Shown here: one piece after another, positions 24,792-33,496 of the stretch
How the letters are laid out: each line of letters starts with the position of its first letter
How positions within the stretch are numbered: the stretch's first letter is position 1
NCBI RefSeq assembly: GCF_002204745.1
Contig: NZ_NIRR01000004.1
Span: forward strand, 62,001-126,000
DNA from: Hymenobacter amundsenii
Lineage (GTDB): Bacteria; Bacteroidota; Bacteroidia; Cytophagales; Hymenobacteraceae
Direction of reading: 5' to 3'
DNA: 64,000 nucleotides
Position numbers and translations under genes: made by a program
Notes under the pieces: model-generated
The model's database searches: none
What the model was told of the DNA's origin: nothing
What the model saw: only the letters and a program-made list of their open reading frames with translations

Positions 24792-26178
24792 CTTCCCTGC
24801 TGCTCCCGCTCCGCCCCGGCACTTGCCGACGGAGTTGCTGCGCCGGTACGTGGCCGGCGAACTGCCACCCGCCGAGGAACACGCCGTGGAGGCGCATACG
24901 CTGGAGTGCGACCAGTGCGCCGATGTACTCGAAGGCCTGGAAATGCGGCCCGCCGCCGTTACCGATGCCAGCCTCGCCGAGTTGCGCCACCGCCTGCACG
25001 CCCGCGTAGCCGAACTGGCGACTGAAACTCCCGAAACCGCGACGCTGTCGGTGCCCCAGTGGAATTGGCGGCCGTTGGCGGCGGCAGCGGCGCTGCTGTT
25101 TACCCTCGGGCTGGCCGTATGGCTGCTGCTGATCCGCCAGCCCGGATCAAGCCCCGAAGTGGCCTCCCGCCCCCAGCAAGCCCAACGAAAAGCGAATTAC
25201 GCCCTAAACTCAGCGTCCGAAGCAGAAATAGCTGATCTGGACGAAGCTACGCCGATGGCGGAACCAACTGCCCCGACGGTTGCGCTACCACTGCCGGCCG
25301 CACCCGAAGTGGCCGTAGTGCGGCCAGCGGCCGCGCCGCGCCAGTTGCCGGTAGGCCGCAGTAGGGGCGGGAAAAGTGCTCGTAACCAAGAGCCACAGCT
25401 GGCCGCCGCCGATGTAGCTGTAGCCGACCAGGTAAGCCCTGAACCAATTACCACAGCTGCTCCCCCCGCAGTGGCCGCTGCTGCCAGCGAAACCAGTAAG
25501 CTGGCCCGCGCCACTAAGAGCGCCCCGCTTCCTGCGGCAGCCCCTGATATAGCCATAGCCGCTACCGAGCCAAGCATGGGCGTCGTTGCCCGCACGGTGC
25601 AGGGCCGCATTACCGACCAAGCCGGCCAGCCCGTACCCGGTGCCACGGTGCTGGTACCCGGTACTAAAACCGGGGTTTCTACCGATGCCGACGGACGCTT
25701 TGCCCTGGCCGTACCGCCGCTGGCAAGTCAGCTGGCCATTAGCTCCATCGGCTACACCACCCAAACCCGGGCCCTGCGCCCCACCGATTCGACGCTGGCC
25801 CTGGCCTTAGCCCCCGATAACAAGCAGCTCAGCGAGGTGGTAGTGGTGCGGCGCGAGGCCCCGCCGGGGCTACCCAGCGTGGGGCCGCTGCCAGCCGGAG
25901 GCTACCCCGCCTTCCGCCAATACCTGCGCGACAGCCTCGATTACCCCGACAAGGCCCGCGAGAAGCAGCTCCAGGGCTACGTGCGCCTCCAGTTTTTGGT
26001 GGGTGTCGATGGCAAGCTGAGTGATATCAAAGTAACCAGCAAACTCTCGCCCGAGTGCGATGAGGAGGCCATTCGGTTACTGAAAGAAGGTCCGGCTTGG
26101 TTCCCAGGCGTGCAGAGCAACCGCCGCACTGCCCGTAAAGTCGAGGTGAAAGTGCCGTTTTCCCTGGAAGAAAAGTAA
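24778..26178 (+). CDS. anti-sigma factor fused to a carboxypeptidase-like domain and a TonB C-terminal domain
   Basis: A 466-residue multi-domain membrane protein. Residues ~15-50 form a zinc-binding anti-sigma domain with His40-x3-Cys44-x2-Cys47 (HTLECDQC). One membrane helix follows (LAAAAALLFTLGLAVWLLLI, ~98-117). A long Ala/Pro-rich periplasmic linker leads to a carboxypeptidase regulatory-like domain (VQGRITDQAGQPVPGATV) and a C-terminal TonB-like domain (YVRLQFLVGVDGKLSDIKV). It presumably holds the upstream sigma factor at the membrane; the periplasmic domains may sense an outer-membrane or envelope signal. The fusion order is seen; the signalling role is inferred. Confidence 0.75.
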   Translation: MPRPDFPAAPAPPRHLPTELLRRYVAGELPPAEEHAVEAHTLECDQCADVLEGLEMRPAAVTDASLAELRHRLHARVAELATETPETATLSVPQWNWRPLAAAAALLFTLGLAVWLLLIRQPGSSPEVASRPQQAQRKANYALNSASEAEIADLDEATPMAEPTAPTVALPLPAAPEVAVVRPAAAPRQLPVGRSRGGKSARNQEPQLAAADVAVADQVSPEPITTAAPPAVAAAASETSKLARATKSAPLPAAAPDIAIAATEPSMGVVARTVQGRITDQAGQPVPGATVLVPGTKTGVSTDADGRFALAVPPLASQLAISSIGYTTQTRALRPTDSTLALALAPDNKQLSEVVVVRREAPPGLPSVGPLPAGGYPAFRQYLRDSLDYPDKAREKQLQGYVRLQFLVGVDGKLSDIKVTSKLSPECDEEAIRLLKEGPAWFPGVQSNRRTARKVEVKVPFSLEEK

Positions 26179-26183
26179 GAAGC

Positions 26184-26262
26184 AAGTCGTGGCGTAAAAG
26201 CAAAAGCCATTGAACGTCAGCACTTGGCTGGTTCAATGGCTTTTGCCTTTACGCCACGACTT
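26184..26262. terminator. long bidirectional terminator hairpin
   Basis: AAGTCGTGGCGTAAAAGCAAAAGCCATTGAAC pairs with its near-perfect complement ending ACGCCACGACTT. It serves the converging anti-sigma and small hypothetical genes. Confidence 0.85.
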
Positions 26263-26268
26263 GGAAGG

Positions 26269-26562
26269 CTAGCCGCTGTAGCCGCCGCCGCTCTCGGGGG
26301 CGGTAGCGCTACCGCCGGCCTTGTCGGGCGTGGGCAGGTCGGATTCGGTTTTTACCTCGATGTGGCTGTAATCGGGCGTGCCGTTGCCTTCGGTGGGTAC
26401 AGGCGTGCCGTCTTCCCCTTGCGAAGCAGTGTTGCTCTTGTTAGGAGCAGGGGCCTCTTTGTTTTCGGTGTGCGGGGGTGTAATGGCGGAATCCTGGGCC
26501 GTGGTGGGCTTGCTGGGGGAGGTGGAGAGGGCGTCGGACTCGTCTTCGAACGTCTTTTTCAT
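26269..26562 (-). CDS. low-complexity acidic small protein
   Basis: A 97-residue protein without signal peptide or membrane helix, rich in Ser, Thr, Pro, Glu and Gly and probably disordered (DESDALSTSPSKPTTAQ, ending PESGGGYSG). It has no recognisable domain. It is 49 bases downstream of the dodecin gene in the same orientation and could share its transcript. Whether it is truly expressed is uncertain, but codon use fits the genome and it ends at a strong terminator. Confidence 0.5.
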   Translation of the reverse strand: MKKTFEDESDALSTSPSKPTTAQDSAITPPHTENKEAPAPNKSNTASQGEDGTPVPTEGNGTPDYSHIEVKTESDLPTPDKAGGSATAPESGGGYSG

Positions 26563-26611
26563 GGCAACAAAAGGAAAGAAAGGGTTATGGAGTTAATGGG
26601 CCGCGCCGCAA

Positions 26612-26842
26612 TTAGCCGTTGTTGCTCATGTCGCCGCTGGTCATCACCTCAAAGCTGATTTTGGCCGTGATGCGGTACTCGGAAACCTTGTTGTCGCGGA
26701 CGCGGCAGCTCTGGTCTTTGATATAGATGGAGCGGATACCTTTTACCGTCTTGCTAGCTTCGGTAAGGGCGTTTTGCATCGCGTCTTCGAAGCTTTTCTC
26801 GGAAGAGGCTAGTATTTCGATTACTTTTTTGATTGAGCTCAT
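26612..26842 (-). CDS. dodecin family flavin-binding protein
   Basis: A 76-residue protein with the dodecin pattern: VIEILASSEKSFEDAMQNAL, SKTVKGIRSIYIKDQSCRV and EYRITAKISFEV, one helix against a three-stranded sheet. Dodecins assemble into hollow 12-mers that bind and store flavins, protecting the cell from free flavin. Length is the family's usual ~70 residues. The tryptophan that stacks on flavin in archaeal dodecins is absent, and the SCRV region holds a cysteine instead, so ligand preference may differ. Confidence 0.8.
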   Translation of the reverse strand: MSSIKKVIEILASSEKSFEDAMQNALTEASKTVKGIRSIYIKDQSCRVRDNKVSEYRITAKISFEVMTSGDMSNNG

Positions 26843-26968
26843 GGGAAGGATAACAGAGGGTTAAGAAAAGGAGGAACTGTTCTATTCTACGGAGCCGGGC
26901 CCGTGGCGGACGACGTGAGCCCGAGAAAACCGGCTTTTGGGGCCGACCGGCCGTGGTTCGGGGGTTGG

Positions 26969-27000
26969 TTCGCCGGCTCGCGCCGGGTTGCGTACTTTTG
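26969..27000 (+). promoter_or_regulatory. promoter of fumC
   Basis: TACTTTTG at 26993-27000 fits the -7 consensus; TTCG at 26969-26972, 20 bases before it, is a one-mismatch -33 box. The message would start about 40 bases before the fumC ATG. Confidence 0.5.
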
Positions 27001-27044
27001 CCCCGGTATTTACCTCCTCGTTTACCTACTTTCTACTTCCGATT

Positions 27045-28442
27045 ATGACCCAGTTCCGCCAGGAAAAAGACACGATGGGCACCGTGCAGGTGCCAGCCGA
27101 CGCGTATTACGGGGCCCAGACCCAGCGCAGCATCGATAACTTCCGTATTGCCCAGGACGTCAACCGGATGCCGCTGGAAATTATCCGTGCCTTCGCTTAC
27201 CTCAAGAAGGCCGCCGCCCTCACCAACCAGGAAGCCGGGGTGCTCGACGCCGACAAGGCTGCGCTGATTGGCCGCGTCGCCGACGAAATTCTGGAAGGCA
27301 AGCTCGACGACCAGTTCCCGCTGGTGGTGTGGCAGACCGGTTCGGGCACCCAGAGCAACATGAACGTGAACGAGGTGATTGCCTACCGCGGCCACGTGCT
27401 GCAGGGCGGCAGCCTCGCCGACGAGAAGAAGGTGCTGGCCCCCAACGACGACGTAAACAAGAGCCAGAGCAGCAACGACACCTTCCCGACGGCCATGCAC
27501 ATCGCGGCCTACAAGATGCTGATGGAAACCACCATCCCGGGCCTCGAAAAGCTGCGCGACACGCTCCGCGCCAAGAGCGAGAAGTTCATGCACATCGTGA
27601 AGATTGGGCGCACCCACCTCATGGACGCCACCCCGCTGACGGTAGGCCAAGAGTTTTCGGGCTACGTTTCGCAGCTCGACCACGGCCTGCGCGCCATCCG
27701 CAACACGCTGGCCCACCTGAGCGAGCTGGCCCTGGGCGGCACGGCCGTGGGCACCGGCATCAACACGCCCGCCGGTTACTCCGAAAACGTAGCCCGCCAC
27801 ATTGCCCAGCTCACCGGCTTGCCCTTCATCACGGCCGAAAACAAGTTCGAAGCCCTGGCCGCCCACGATGCCATTGTGGAAGCCCACGGTGCCCTGAAAA
27901 CGGTGGCGGCTTCGCTGATGAAAATCGGTAGCGACATCAGGTTGCTGGCCTCGGGGCCCCGCGCCGGCATCGGCGAGCTGCACATCCCCGACAATGAGCC
28001 CGGCTCCAGCATCATGCCCGGCAAGGTGAACCCCACCCAGTGCGAAGCCCTGACGATGGTAGCCGCCCAGGTGATGGGCAACGACGTAGCCATCAACATT
28101 GGCGGCATGAACGGCCACTTCGAGCTGAACGTGTTCAAGCCGATGATGATTTTCAACTTCCTGCACTCGGCCCGCCTCATCGGCGACGCCTGCGTGAGCT
28201 TCAACGATAAGTGCGCCGTGGGCATCGAGCCCCTCGAAGCCAACATCAAGAAGCACGTGGATAGCAGCCTGATGCTGGTGACGGCCCTCAACCCCCACAT
28301 TGGGTACTACAAGGCCGCCGAAATTGCCCAGACGGCCCACAAAAACGGCTCGACCCTCAAGGAAACCGCCATCAAGCTCGGCTACATCACGGCCGAAAAT
28401 TTCGACGCCTGGATGAAGCCCGAAGAAATGGTGGGCATGTAA
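27045..28442 (+). CDS. fumC: class II fumarate hydratase
   Basis: Interconverts fumarate and malate in the citric acid cycle, without an iron-sulfur cluster. The 465-residue protein has the superfamily signature [13 protein letters not shown] near residue 320, the substrate-binding [14 protein letters not shown] and [13 protein letters not shown] motifs, and [19 protein letters not shown]. The start [17 protein letters not shown] matches the family N-terminus; the longer in-frame extension overlaps the promoter and was rejected. It is a single-gene transcript closed by a terminator at 28462. Confidence 0.96.
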   Translation: MTQFRQEKDTMGTVQVPADAYYGAQTQRSIDNFRIAQDVNRMPLEIIRAFAYLKKAAALTNQEAGVLDADKAALIGRVADEILEGKLDDQFPLVVWQTGSGTQSNMNVNEVIAYRGHVLQGGSLADEKKVLAPNDDVNKSQSSNDTFPTAMHIAAYKMLMETTIPGLEKLRDTLRAKSEKFMHIVKIGRTHLMDATPLTVGQEFSGYVSQLDHGLRAIRNTLAHLSELALGGTAVGTGINTPAGYSENVARHIAQLTGLPFITAENKFEALAAHDAIVEAHGALKTVAASLMKIGSDIRLLASGPRAGIGELHIPDNEPGSSIMPGKVNPTQCEALTMVAAQVMGNDVAINIGGMNGHFELNVFKPMMIFNFLHSARLIGDACVSFNDKCAVGIEPLEANIKKHVDSSLMLVTALNPHIGYYKAAEIAQTAHKNGSTLKETAIKLGYITAENFDAWMKPEEMVGM

Positions 28443-28461
28443 TTTGGCGTTGCCTTACCAA

Positions 28462-28509
28462 AAAAACGGAAGCCGCTGCCCCGCCTGGGGTGGCGGCTTC
28501 CGTTTTTTC
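28462..28509 (+). terminator. intrinsic terminator of fumC
   Basis: AACGGAAGCCGCTGCCCC pairs with GGGGTGGCGGCTTCCGTT around GCCT, followed by a T-run. Confidence 0.9.
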
Positions 28510-28547
28510 GGGGCATCTTTACTTTCTTACCTGCTGATTTCTGCCTC

Positions 28548-29147
28548 ATGGATTTCTCCCAGAACATCATCCTCGAAAACGACCGGGTGCAGTTGCGCCC
28601 GTTGACTACTGCCGATTACGAGGCCCTGCAGTCTGTGGCCGCCGACCCCGAGCTGTGGACCTACACCCTCACCCGCGCCGACGATGCCATTGGGCTGGCC
28701 GCCTACATTGCCCAGGCCCTGGAAGGCCGCGAGCAGGAAACGCGCTACCCCTTCCTCATCATCGACAAGAACACTGGGTTGGCAGCCGGCAGCACCAGCT
28801 TTTACCAAGTGAGTGAGGCCGAGGCCCGCCTGAGCATCGGCTACACCTGGGTGGGCACCGAGTTCCAGCGCACGGGCCTGAACCGGGCCTGTAAGTACCT
28901 GCTGCTACACTACGCCTTCGAGGAGCTGGGCTGCGAGCGAGTGGAGCTGGAAACCGACGCCCGCAACCAGAAGTCGCGGGAGGCTATGCGCCGGCTCGGG
29001 GCCACCGAGGAGGGCACGCTGCGTAGCCACCGCTACACCCAAGGCGGCGTCCGGCGCGACACCGTGATTTTCAGCGTTATCCGCGCCGACTGGAACGAGT
29101 TGCGGGCCAGCGTTTTCGGCCAATCGAGCAGTGGCGGGCGAAGCTGA
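28548..29147 (+). CDS. GNAT family N-acetyltransferase (RimJ/RimL type)
   Basis: A 199-residue acetyltransferase that moves an acetyl group from acetyl-CoA to an amine. N-terminal VQLRPLTTADYEAL, the central IGYTWVGTEFQRTGLN (acetyl-CoA pyrophosphate loop region, with Q/R-x-x-G) and the C-terminal NQKSREAMRRLGATEEGTLRSH are typical of the RimJ/RimL group that modifies ribosomal-protein or other N-termini. The actual substrate is not readable. It overlaps the diacylglycerol kinase gene by 17 bases. Confidence 0.8.
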   Translation: MDFSQNIILENDRVQLRPLTTADYEALQSVAADPELWTYTLTRADDAIGLAAYIAQALEGREQETRYPFLIIDKNTGLAAGSTSFYQVSEAEARLSIGYTWVGTEFQRTGLNRACKYLLLHYAFEELGCERVELETDARNQKSREAMRRLGATEEGTLRSHRYTQGGVRRDTVIFSVIRADWNELRASVFGQSSSGGRS

Positions 29148-29556
29148 GCCAACTGGCCCGGCGCCGCGCCGGGCCGCGCTGCTCCGGCGGCGGGCAGCCA
29201 GCTTTGGCCATGCTTTTCGGGGGGTGGGGGCAGCGCTGCGCACCGAAGTGCACCTTTGGTTTCATGCCGCCGCTACGGCCGCGGTGCTGGGGCTGGGCCT
29301 CTACTGCGGGCTGGCCCGCTGGGAGTGGGTGGCGGTGGTCCTGAGCGTGGGCGCCGTGTGGGGCGCCGAGCTACTGAATACGGCCGTGGAGGCCGTCGTA
29401 GACTTGGTGTCGCCGGAGTATCACCCGCTGGCGGGCCGGGCCAAAGATGTGGCCGCCGGGGCCGTGCTGGTGGTGGCGCTGGCGGCGCTGGTGGTGGGGC
29501 TGCTCGTGTTTGGGCCTTACCTGCTGCCCATCTGGGCCCGGATTAACGGCCTGTAA
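29131..29556 (+). CDS. diacylglycerol kinase family membrane protein
   Basis: A 141-residue small integral membrane kinase of the DgkA/undecaprenol kinase family. The signature reads WGAELLNTAVEAVVDLVSPEYHPLAGRAKDVAAGAVLV, with the catalytic glutamate and Asn-Thr-Ala-Glu motif, flanked by three membrane helices. Such enzymes phosphorylate diacylglycerol or, in many bacteria, undecaprenol for cell-wall lipid carrier recycling. Translation starts at a GTG that lies inside the end of the acetyltransferase gene, so the two are coupled. An N-terminal basic stretch of ~20 residues precedes the first amphipathic helix. Confidence 0.85.
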   Translation: MAGEAEPTGPAPRRAALLRRRAASFGHAFRGVGAALRTEVHLWFHAAATAAVLGLGLYCGLARWEWVAVVLSVGAVWGAELLNTAVEAVVDLVSPEYHPLAGRAKDVAAGAVLVVALAALVVGLLVFGPYLLPIWARINGL

Positions 29557-29602
29557 GCGGCTTTTTCGCTGGGCCTTCTCAACGAACTAGGGCGGGGCTT
29601 CG

Positions 29603-29610
29603 TACCTTCG
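29603..29610 (+). promoter_or_regulatory. candidate -7 promoter element
   Basis: TACCTTCG, one mismatch to TAnnTTTG, 68 bases before the lipoprotein gene that starts at 29679. No clear -33 box. Confidence 0.3.
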
Positions 29611-29678
29611 GGGAGGGGGTAACCAGCCTTCCTGCTTACCTGCGGTGGGGGTTCATTTCCCTCCCATCATCTGCTCCT

Positions 29679-30149
29679 ATGCGAATTGCTTTAATTCTGG
29701 CGGTGCCTTTGGCGGCTGTGCTGTTCAACTCCACCGCCTGCCAGCGCGGCGTATCCGTCACAACGCCCACCGACCCACCCCAGACCGGCGTAGTTGGTGG
29801 GGCCTCCACGCCGGCGCCCACCAGCGCCAATACCATCGAGCCCACTCCGAATCCGACGCCCGCTTTCGATAACGAAAAACGCCCCGATTGGCTGGAGGCT
29901 AAGATTCGCCAGCACTACAAGGCCGAAAAGGCCAACCCGCCCATTCACATTTACAGCTACCAGTACAACGGGCTCACGGTTTACCACGAGAGCACGCCCT
30001 GCTGCGACCAGTTTACCAACCTCTACAACGCGGCCGGCCAGCTGTTGTGCCACCCCGAAGGCGGCCTCACCGGCCGTGGCGACGGCAAGTGCGCCGATTT
30101 CAGCGAAACGCGCACCGAGGAAAAGCTCGTTTGGCAGGATCCCCGGTAG
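29679..30149 (+). CDS. small lipoprotein with conserved cysteine motif (DUF6970-like)
   Basis: A 156-residue exported protein; LFNSTACQRG looks like a lipobox with the cysteine at residue 21. A Thr/Pro-rich linker follows, then a compact domain with IYSYQYNGLTVYHESTPCCDQFTNLY and LCHPEGGLTGRGDGKCADF, a pattern I associate with the DUF6970 family of Bacteroidota. Four cysteines in that domain could form disulfides. Function is unknown. Confidence 0.65.
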   Translation: MRIALILAVPLAAVLFNSTACQRGVSVTTPTDPPQTGVVGGASTPAPTSANTIEPTPNPTPAFDNEKRPDWLEAKIRQHYKAEKANPPIHIYSYQYNGLTVYHESTPCCDQFTNLYNAAGQLLCHPEGGLTGRGDGKCADFSETRTEEKLVWQDPR

Positions 30150-30159
30150 CCTTTTTTAG

Positions 30160-30262
30160 AAGTGAGAGGTAGGAGGTAAGAAGTGAGTTGATATAGGTCG
30201 ACTTCACTTCTTGTTTTCTCCCCAAGTCTCACTTCTTACCTTTTACCCCTCACTTCTTACTA
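30160..30262. repeat. cluster of AAGTGAG / CTCACTTCTT short repeats
   Basis: The words GAAGTGAG (twice on the left) and CACTTCTT (three times on the right) form nested inverted repeats in the 113-base gap between the lipoprotein gene and the DinB gene, reaching to the DinB start. They may act as a hairpin terminator or be a decayed repeat element. Confidence 0.5.
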
Positions 30263-30766
30263 ATGATTAACACGAATGAAAAGCTGGGGGCCTACGGTGT
30301 GTGGGCTAACGAAACCCTGCTTACGCACCTCGATGGCCTCGTGGCCCAGGGCGCTACGTTACCCGCGGGCGCATTGCGCCTGTTCAGCCACGTTCTCAAC
30401 GCCCAAGCCATCTGGTTGGGTCGCCTTACCAATACGCCCAGCCCCGTAAAAGTGTGGCAGGAGCACGATCTGGCCGGTTTGCATCACTGGCACGAGCAGA
30501 CGTCGGAACGGTTTCACCAGTATGGTGTGGAAGCCAACGAGGAGGAGCAGCATCGTTTGCTCACGTATACCAATTCGGTGGGTGATGCTTACACTAGCCA
30601 GGTGTCCGACGTTTTTACCCACGTCCCCATCCACGGCAATTACCACCGCGCCCAAGTGGCTAAGGAGTTGCGGGCGGCGGGCCTGGAGCCCATCAATACC
30701 GATTTCATTACTTACTGCCGCGAGCTGTCGGCGAAGGCCGAAATGGCCGACGTGCCCAGCCTGTAA
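30263..30766 (+). CDS. DinB family protein
   Basis: A 167-residue four-helix-bundle protein of the DinB/YfiT superfamily. The expected metal-binding histidines are visible in LFSHVLNAQ near the middle of the first half and in VPIHGNYHRAQV near the C-terminus, a His-x3-His pair typical of the superfamily. Members act as metal-dependent thiol transferases or hydrolases; several are induced by DNA damage. No partner gene identifies the reaction here. Confidence 0.8.
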   Translation: MINTNEKLGAYGVWANETLLTHLDGLVAQGATLPAGALRLFSHVLNAQAIWLGRLTNTPSPVKVWQEHDLAGLHHWHEQTSERFHQYGVEANEEEQHRLLTYTNSVGDAYTSQVSDVFTHVPIHGNYHRAQVAKELRAAGLEPINTDFITYCRELSAKAEMADVPSL

Positions 30767-30790
30767 CGCCCGCCAGCTGGCCTGCAGATG

Positions 30791-30828
30791 AAACCCTTTC
30801 GGTGGCTTCGGCCGACCGAAAGGGTTTT
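30791..30828 (+). terminator. intrinsic terminator after the DinB gene
   Basis: AAACCCTTTCGGT pairs with ACCGAAAGGGTTT around a CTTCGG-containing loop, followed by T residues. Confidence 0.85.
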
Positions 30829-30897
30829 TCGTTTGTTATAGCCCCCAAGTGTTCTGCCTCGGGCAGCCGCTGTTTCTCTGACCCTGTTTTTCCTTTT

Positions 30898-31521
30898 ATG
30901 ACTACTCCCATTCCGGCCCAACCGCCCGTATTGCGCCCCGAACAGCTCACTGCCGCCTACACCTATGCCCAGTATCGCCAGTTGATTGACGAGCTGATGA
31001 CGGAGGACAAGACCACCGGTGAAACGCAGTCGGCGGAGCTGACGGCCTACGCCCGCCTCAACATCCAGCGCATGGAACGCCTTGACAAAAAGGCCGAACT
31101 GGTGCCCGAAATGACGGCGGCCCTGGCCGATATTACCCAATCCTACGAGTGGGTTATCATCACGGAAGGCTGGTGCGGCGACGCGGCCCAGATTGTGCCG
31201 GTACTCGAAAAAATAGCCCAGGCCAGCCACGGCCGCATCCGCACCCATTACCTACTGCGCGACCAGAACCTGGACTTGATGGACGGCTACCTCACCAACG
31301 GCGGCCGCTCCATCCCCAAGCTGCTCATCCTGCACGCCGATACGCTGACCGAAGTAACCAACTGGGGGCCGCGCCCAGCCTTAGCGCAGGACTTGTTTCT
31401 GGAGATGAAAGCCGCCGGAGCTACCCACGAAGAATTCGCCGAAGCCCTCCACGGCTGGTACGCCAAAAACAAAACCCAAGCCACCCAGCACGAATTACTG
31501 GATATCGTGCGTGGATTGTAA
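30898..31521 (+). CDS. thioredoxin-fold protein with WCGDA motif
   Basis: A 207-residue cytoplasmic protein of a thioredoxin-like family common in Bacteroidota. The active-site position reads IITEGWCGDAAQIVPVL: one cysteine is kept and the second is replaced by aspartate (CGD instead of CxxC), so a classical dithiol exchange is not possible. RSIPKLLIL holds the cis-proline. The start at 30898 was chosen after the upstream terminator. Role unknown; monothiol chemistry or a binding function are both possible. Confidence 0.75.
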   Translation: MTTPIPAQPPVLRPEQLTAAYTYAQYRQLIDELMTEDKTTGETQSAELTAYARLNIQRMERLDKKAELVPEMTAALADITQSYEWVIITEGWCGDAAQIVPVLEKIAQASHGRIRTHYLLRDQNLDLMDGYLTNGGRSIPKLLILHADTLTEVTNWGPRPALAQDLFLEMKAAGATHEEFAEALHGWYAKNKTQATQHELLDIVRGL

Positions 31522-31523
31522 GT

Positions 31524-31592
31524 GGTGAGTGAGTAAAACGAACGTCATGCTGTGCCTTCGCGCAGCATGACGTTCCGTTTTACTCACTCACC
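31524..31592. terminator. bidirectional terminator built on a family A repeat
   Basis: Outer arms GGTGAGTGAGTAAAACG and CGTTTTACTCACTCACC enclose ACGTCATGCTG/CAGCATGACGT, the core of repeat family A. It separates the thioredoxin-like gene from the converging DUF4293 gene. Confidence 0.8.
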
Positions 31593-31612
31593 GAGTCATT
31601 CAGTCACCGCTG

Positions 31613-32089
31613 CTACCGCAACCGGTCCATGCTGCGTACCAGCCGCTCGTCGCGGCGGATGAAGCGGCTGGCCAGCAGGTTGAGCATCAGGGCCAGCGTG
31701 GGTAGGTAAAAGCCAGCCTCGAAGGTGCCGGGCATTTTGATATTGAGCAGCTGCTCGCCCAGGCCCGAGTAGTAGAACCCGGCCCCAATAGTGCCCACGA
31801 TGAGCAGGAAGTTGAGCATGCCCAACTTGAGCTGGTTGAAGCGGTTGCGGAACTGGAAAATCTGGAATAGGGCCAGCGCTGCCGAAGCCGCTGCCAGCGC
31901 CGCAATGGCCCAGGTATTAATGGGCGCCGGGTCGCCGGCAATGGGCTTTTCGAAGGCCAGCTGGGTGGCCGTGAGCACCACGGTGCGCTGGCTGGCTGGG
32001 TCGAACTTGCTCCAGATGGGCAGGAACAAAACGCTGAGCATGGCCAGAGCCAGCAGGAGCAGAAAAACGCTTTGGATTCTTTGTATCAT
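31613..32089 (-). CDS. DUF4293 family membrane protein
   Basis: A 158-residue protein with four membrane helices (VFLLLLALAMLSVLFLPIW, TWAIAALAAASAALALFQIF, GMLNFLLIVGTIGAGFYY and LPTLALMLNLLASRFI). The MIQRIQSVFLLL start is characteristic of DUF4293, found almost only in Bacteroidota. Function unknown. It is divergent from the thiolase gene. Confidence 0.85.
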   Translation of the reverse strand: MIQRIQSVFLLLLALAMLSVLFLPIWSKFDPASQRTVVLTATQLAFEKPIAGDPAPINTWAIAALAAASAALALFQIFQFRNRFNQLKLGMLNFLLIVGTIGAGFYYSGLGEQLLNIKMPGTFEAGFYLPTLALMLNLLASRFIRRDERLVRSMDRLR

Positions 32090-32178
32090 CTTTGTGTTTT
32101 GACTTTTCGGCGACTAAAAGGCGACCCCTTGGGTCGGCAAAAGTAGCCAACTACGACCAGAAAACCGGACTCTTTCCT

Positions 32179-33378
32179 ATGCCTACTGCTTATATTGTGG
32201 ATGCCGTCCGCACGCCCATCGGCAAATTCGGCGGCGCGCTCAGCAGCGTCCGCCCCGACGACATGGCGGCCCACGTGCTGCGCGAGCTGCTGCGCCGCAA
32301 CCCCTCGCTCGACCCCGCTGCCATCGAAGATGTGGTACTGGGCGCCGCCAACCAGGCCGGCGAAGACAACCGCAACGTGGCCCGCATGGCCGGCCTGCTG
32401 GCCGGGCTGCCCGTTACGGTACCTGGCACGACTGTTAACCGCCTATGCGCCTCGGGCCTGCAAAGCATCATGGACGTTTCCCGGGCCATTAAAGCTGGCG
32501 AAGGCGACGTGTACCTGGCCGGCGGTACCGAGAGCATGACCCGCGCCCCGTTCGTGATGGCCAAATCGGCCACTGCCTTCGACCGCGACTTCACGGCCCA
32601 CGACACTACTCTGGGCTGGCGCTTTATCAACCCCAAGCTCTCGAAGCAGCACCACCCCTACGCCATGGGCGAAACGGCCGAAAACGTGGCCCGCCAGTAT
32701 AACGTGAGCCGCGAAGACCAGGACCAGTTCGCCTTCGACTCGCAGCGCAAGTACCAGCGGGCCTTCGAGAAGGGCCGCTTCCGCCGCGAAATTGTGCCCG
32801 TATTCATTCCCAAGCCCAAAGGGGCTTCCGCGCTCTTCGACCAGGACGAGCATCCGCGTCTCTCGACCCTCGACAAGCTGGCCACGTTGCGCCCCGCCTT
32901 CCAGGTCGATGGCTCCGTCACGGCCGGCAACTCGGCTGGCATCAACGACGGGGCTGCAGCGTTGCTGATCGTGAGCGAAGCCGCGCTGGCCAAGTACGAC
33001 CTCAAGCCAATGGCCCGGGTAGTGGCCTCGGCCGTGGTGGGCGTCGACCCCGCCTATATGGGCATCGGCCCGATTACGGCTACCCGCAAGGTGCTGGAGC
33101 GCGCCGGCCTTACTATTGATGATATCGACCTGTTCGAGCTCAACGAGGCCTTTGCCTCCCAGGCCATTGCCTGCATGCGGGAGCTGCAAATCGACCCGGC
33201 CAAGGTGAACGTGAACGGCGGCTCTATTGCCATTGGCCACCCACTCGGGGCCAGCGGGGCCCGCATCACGGCCACGCTGCTCCACGAAATGCAGCGCCGC
33301 GAGGGTGTTCGTTACGGCCTGGCCACCATGTGCGTAGGCGTGGGCCAGGGCGCCGCCGTGATTTACGAGAAGGTGTAA
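32179..33378 (+). CDS. acetyl-CoA C-acyltransferase (thiolase, PcaF-like)
   Basis: A 399-residue thiolase. Catalytic residues are Cys90 in [10 protein letters not shown], the histidine of [10 protein letters not shown] and Cys385 in [28 protein letters not shown] and [10 protein letters not shown] are close to the beta-ketoadipyl-CoA thiolase (PcaF/PaaJ) pattern, but members of this branch also serve as general 3-ketoacyl-CoA or acetoacetyl-CoA thiolases. No other aromatic-degradation or beta-oxidation gene is adjacent, so the physiological substrate stays open. The start [15 protein letters not shown] fits the family N-terminus. Confidence 0.9.
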   Translation: MPTAYIVDAVRTPIGKFGGALSSVRPDDMAAHVLRELLRRNPSLDPAAIEDVVLGAANQAGEDNRNVARMAGLLAGLPVTVPGTTVNRLCASGLQSIMDVSRAIKAGEGDVYLAGGTESMTRAPFVMAKSATAFDRDFTAHDTTLGWRFINPKLSKQHHPYAMGETAENVARQYNVSREDQDQFAFDSQRKYQRAFEKGRFRREIVPVFIPKPKGASALFDQDEHPRLSTLDKLATLRPAFQVDGSVTAGNSAGINDGAAALLIVSEAALAKYDLKPMARVVASAVVGVDPAYMGIGPITATRKVLERAGLTIDDIDLFELNEAFASQAIACMRELQIDPAKVNVNGGSIAIGHPLGASGARITATLLHEMQRREGVRYGLATMCVGVGQGAAVIYEKV

Positions 33379-33384
33379 GGGAGC

Positions 33385-33480
33385 GGGCCGTAGCGCGAAG
33401 CTCCAGCTTCGCGTGTCGTAGAACGGAATCGTAACAAAGTCAGCAACGGTACGCGAAGCTGGAGCTTCGCGCTACGGTCC
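33385..33480. repeat. double copy of palindromic repeat family B
   Basis: CCGTAGCGCGAAGCTCCAGC..TTCGCG (33388-33413) and its inverse CGCGAAGCTGGAGC..TTCGCGCTACGG (33452-33477), about 40 bases apart. Each copy is itself a palindrome and the pair together is a larger one. It fills most of the gap between the thiolase and acetyltransferase genes. Confidence 0.85.
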
Positions 33481-33496
33481 ATACTTCCTTTCGTCC

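Noticed and set aside
27033..28340. 435-codon minus-strand open frame opposite fumC
   Set aside because: GC-rich coding DNA creates long antisense frames. The product is rich in Gly, His, Val and Ala without any domain, while fumC on the other strand is complete.
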